Source: Pygmaiobacter massiliensis (GTDB lineage: Bacteria; Bacillota; Clostridia; Oscillospirales; Ruminococcaceae). Taken from it: a stretch of 64,000 nt of DNA. The stretch lies in the NCBI GenBank assembly GCA_022778585.1, contig JALFTI010000010.1, positions 62,001 to 126,000 on the forward strand. Reading direction: 5' to 3'. Made by a program: the position numbers and the translations under genes. The notes beneath the pieces were generated by a model. The model saw only the letters and a program-made list of their open reading frames with translations. It had not been told where the DNA came from and ran no database searches. This document shows positions 62,374 to 64,000 of this stretch, piece by piece. Position 1 is the stretch's first letter, and each line of letters starts with the position of its first letter.

Positions 62374-63750
62374 GTGAAAGAAAAAAGCAAAACCATTTAT
62401 GTGTGTACCAGCTGCGGAGAGCAAACTCCCCGCTGGATGGGCCGCTGCCCCAACTGCGGCGCCTGGAACACCTTGGCGGAAGAGGAAATTCGCCCGCAGC
62501 CAGCCGTACGGGCCGGTAAAGCTGCACCTGTTTTAAAAAGTGAACTGCAGGCTGCCCGCCTGTCGCAGATTGATACAAACGACGAGCGAAGCCGCATTGT
62601 AACCGGCATTGGGGAACTGGACCGGGTACTGGGCGGGGGTATTGTGATTGGTTCAGTTGTGCTGCTGGGTGGTGAGCCGGGTGCCGGAAAATCCACACTG
62701 CTTTTGCAGATTTGCGCCCGGCTCACCGCACCGCTCACGGTTTTGTATGTAACGGGTGAAGAATCGCTGCGCCAGATCAAACTGCGTGCTGACCGGTTGG
62801 GCGTTTCGGGTGAGCAGGTGACAGTTGCCGCCGAGACCGAAATTGAACAGGTAACCGAGCTGATTCGTACAAACAAGCCAAGCCTTGCCATTATCGATTC
62901 CATTCAGACCATGCATTCGCCGGCAGTCAATTCCTCCGCGGGCAGTGTTTCCCAGGTAAAAGAGTGCGCCGCCCAGCTGTTGGAGGTTGCCAAAACGCTG
63001 GAAATTCCCGTGTTTATTGTGGGGCATGTAAACAAGGACGGAGCCATTGCCGGCCCCAAGGTGATGGAACACATTGTAGATACGGTGCTGTACTTTGAGG
63101 GCGACCGCCTTTTGCCTTACCGCATTCTGCGGTCGGTCAAAAACCGCTATGGTTCCACCAACGAGATTGGCATGTTTGATATGACCGCAAAGGGTCTTTC
63201 CCCCATCGAAAATCCCTCCCGCATGTTGCTGGAAGGCCGCCCGCTGGGCGTTTCCGGTACCTGCGTTGCCTGCACGCTGGAAGGCAGCCGCCCTATTTTA
63301 TCCGAAGTGCAGGCCCTTGTAACCAAAACCAGCTTTGGTACCCCGCGGCGCACTTCATCCGGCTTTGATTTTAACCGGGCAAACCTGCTTTTGGCCGTAC
63401 TGGAAAAGCGGGCCGGGTACTTTATGGGCAACCTTGATGTTTATCTGAACATTGTGGGCGGCCTGCGGTTAGACGATACCGCCTGCGACCTGGCTGTTGT
63501 GCTTGCGGTGGTATCCAGTCTTCTGGATAAACCCATTGCCGACAATACCATTGCCATTGGAGAAGTGGGGCTCGGGGGAGAAATTCGCAGTATTTCCAAT
63601 CTGGAAGCTCGGGTAAGGGAAGCCGCGCGGATCGGTTTTAGCCGTGTATTGCTACCCCAGCACAGCCTTGCTCAGCTGGATTCATCCCAGTTTCCCGGCA
63701 TTGAGCTGTGCGGTGTTCGTTATCTGCGGGAAGCCATTCAAAAAATCTGA
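62374..63750 (+). CDS. radA: DNA repair protein RadA (Sms)
   Basis: This 458-aa protein has an N-terminal zinc finger (CTSCGEQTPRWMGRCPNCG, Cys about 10, 13, 27, 30), a RecA-like ATPase with Walker A GEPGAGKST (about 98-106) and the RadA KNRYGSTNEIGMF motif (about 251-263), and a C-terminal Lon-protease-like domain without the catalytic Ser-Lys dyad. It promotes branch migration in recombination repair. GTG start with AAGGAG upstream, after hslO. Confidence 0.96.
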   Translation: MKEKSKTIYVCTSCGEQTPRWMGRCPNCGAWNTLAEEEIRPQPAVRAGKAAPVLKSELQAARLSQIDTNDERSRIVTGIGELDRVLGGGIVIGSVVLLGGEPGAGKSTLLLQICARLTAPLTVLYVTGEESLRQIKLRADRLGVSGEQVTVAAETEIEQVTELIRTNKPSLAIIDSIQTMHSPAVNSSAGSVSQVKECAAQLLEVAKTLEIPVFIVGHVNKDGAIAGPKVMEHIVDTVLYFEGDRLLPYRILRSVKNRYGSTNEIGMFDMTAKGLSPIENPSRMLLEGRPLGVSGTCVACTLEGSRPILSEVQALVTKTSFGTPRRTSSGFDFNRANLLLAVLEKRAGYFMGNLDVYLNIVGGLRLDDTACDLAVVLAVVSSLLDKPIADNTIAIGEVGLGGEIRSISNLEARVREAARIGFSRVLLPQHSLAQLDSSQFPGIELCGVRYLREAIQKI

Positions 63751-63764
63751 AAAATTTTCATCAT

Positions 63765-63814
63765 AAACCGCCTGCCTGTCAGCCAAACTAATGGTTGAAA
63801 AGGGGGCGGTTTTT
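63765..63814 (+). terminator. Terminator-like hairpin after radA that includes the next ribosome site
   Basis: AAACCGCC (63765-63772) pairs with GGCGGTTT (63805-63812) across a 32-base loop, and the T5 run ends at the GTG of the next gene. The AGGGGG ribosome site (63801-63806) overlaps the right arm, so the stem could also mask translation. Confidence 0.5.
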
Positions 63815-64000
63815 GTGACGAAAAAACAGAAAGGATCTCTTGCGATTGTCCTGTTGGCAGCGGCAATCATCTTATGCCTGCCGGCAGCGTTCAGCCGCAG
63901 CCTGCCGGTCTGCCAGGTTATTCGGCCCAGTCTTCAGGATTATACCCGCACGGTGAGCTGTTCGGGCAAAGTGAAGGCTGCACAAACCAGCGAAATTTCG
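63815..64000 (+). CDS. Membrane-fusion-type (efflux adaptor-like) protein, 5' part
   Basis: 62 codons to the right edge. Starts with GTG; a basic N-terminus (TKKQKG), one hydrophobic segment (about 7-27: LAIVLLAAAIILCLPAAF) acting as signal anchor, then RPSLQDYTRTVSCSGKVKAAQ, which resembles the beginning of the lipoyl/beta-barrel region of HlyD/RND adaptors. The call rests on the short N-terminus only; the rest lies outside the window. Confidence 0.5.
   Translation, partial: MTKKQKGSLAIVLLAAAIILCLPAAFSRSLPVCQVIRPSLQDYTRTVSCSGKVKAAQTSEIS

Noticed and set aside
1-64000. CRISPR arrays, insertion sequences, prophage, tRNA or rRNA genes
   Set aside because: No regularly spaced repeats, transposase, integrase, phage protein or cloverleaf was seen on either strand.

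Overview
The window reads as a chromosomal segment of a butyrate-forming, Gram-positive Clostridia, most likely Oscillospiraceae/Ruminococcaceae (Faecalibacterium/Subdoligranulum-like). The reasons are a butyryl-CoA:acetate CoA-transferase-type gene, an electron-bifurcating Nfn-type gene pair, split transketolase, Firmicutes-type gene orders (miaB-ymcA/ylbF-mutS-mutL; sepF-ylmH-divIVA-ileS-lspA-rluD; tig-clpP-clpX; lon-ysxC), a leucine T-box leader, and sigma-A promoters with 17-bp spacers. The genus cannot be fixed from the sequence alone. No rRNA, tRNA, CRISPR array, insertion sequence or phage gene was found. This is mostly core genome.

Layout. 1-2.4 kb: 5' part of an amidohydrolase (minus strand), a flavodoxin-like reductase behind a long structured leader, and a GNAT acetyltransferase that looks frameshifted. 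2.4-7.45 kb: leucine operon leuA-leuC-leuD-leuB on the minus strand, with a complete promoter and Leu T-box. 7.7-13.7 kb: sfsA (minus), an LTA-synthase-like membrane phosphotransferase, a two-gene ThrE-type exporter and a MATE efflux pump. 14.0-15.6 kb: a small-protein/DUF1622 pair diverging from an Mrp/NBP35 ATPase through overlapping promoters. 16-23.8 kb: miaB, a YmcA/YlbF-family gene with a Cys-rich tail, mutS, mutL, miaA (tRNA hypermodification and mismatch repair). 24-31.7 kb: HlyD-like adaptor, sepF, ylmH, divIVA, ileS, lspA, a pseudouridine synthase. 31.7-39.2 kb: HAD phosphatase, split transketolase, comEA-like, ppk1, nfnA/nfnB. 39.3-43.4 kb: M23 plus M50 peptidase pair resembling the SpoIVFA/SpoIVFB sporulation checkpoint, then a radical-SAM/DUF2344 pair. 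43.4-49.5 kb: rplS, lepB, rbgA, rnhB, yraN, M19 dipeptidase, thrC, metallophosphoesterase. 49.6-53 kb: tig-clpP-clpX. 53.3-56.3 kb: CoA-transferase and, opposed, a uracil/xanthine permease. 56.3-57.6 kb: AT-rich stretch with one GNAT gene. 57.6-64 kb: lon, ysxC, a methyltransferase, hslO, radA and the start of a membrane-fusion-type protein.

Functional themes are amino-acid biosynthesis under tRNA-sensing control, translation and tRNA modification, cell division, protein quality control (tig, clpXP, lon, hsp33), DNA repair (mutSL, radA) and anaerobic redox/butyrate metabolism. The least explained elements are the flavodoxin-gene leader (909-1172), the orphan HlyD-like gene upstream of sepF, the 63-aa/DUF1622 pair, and the M23/M50 pair with a possible sigma-E-like promoter.
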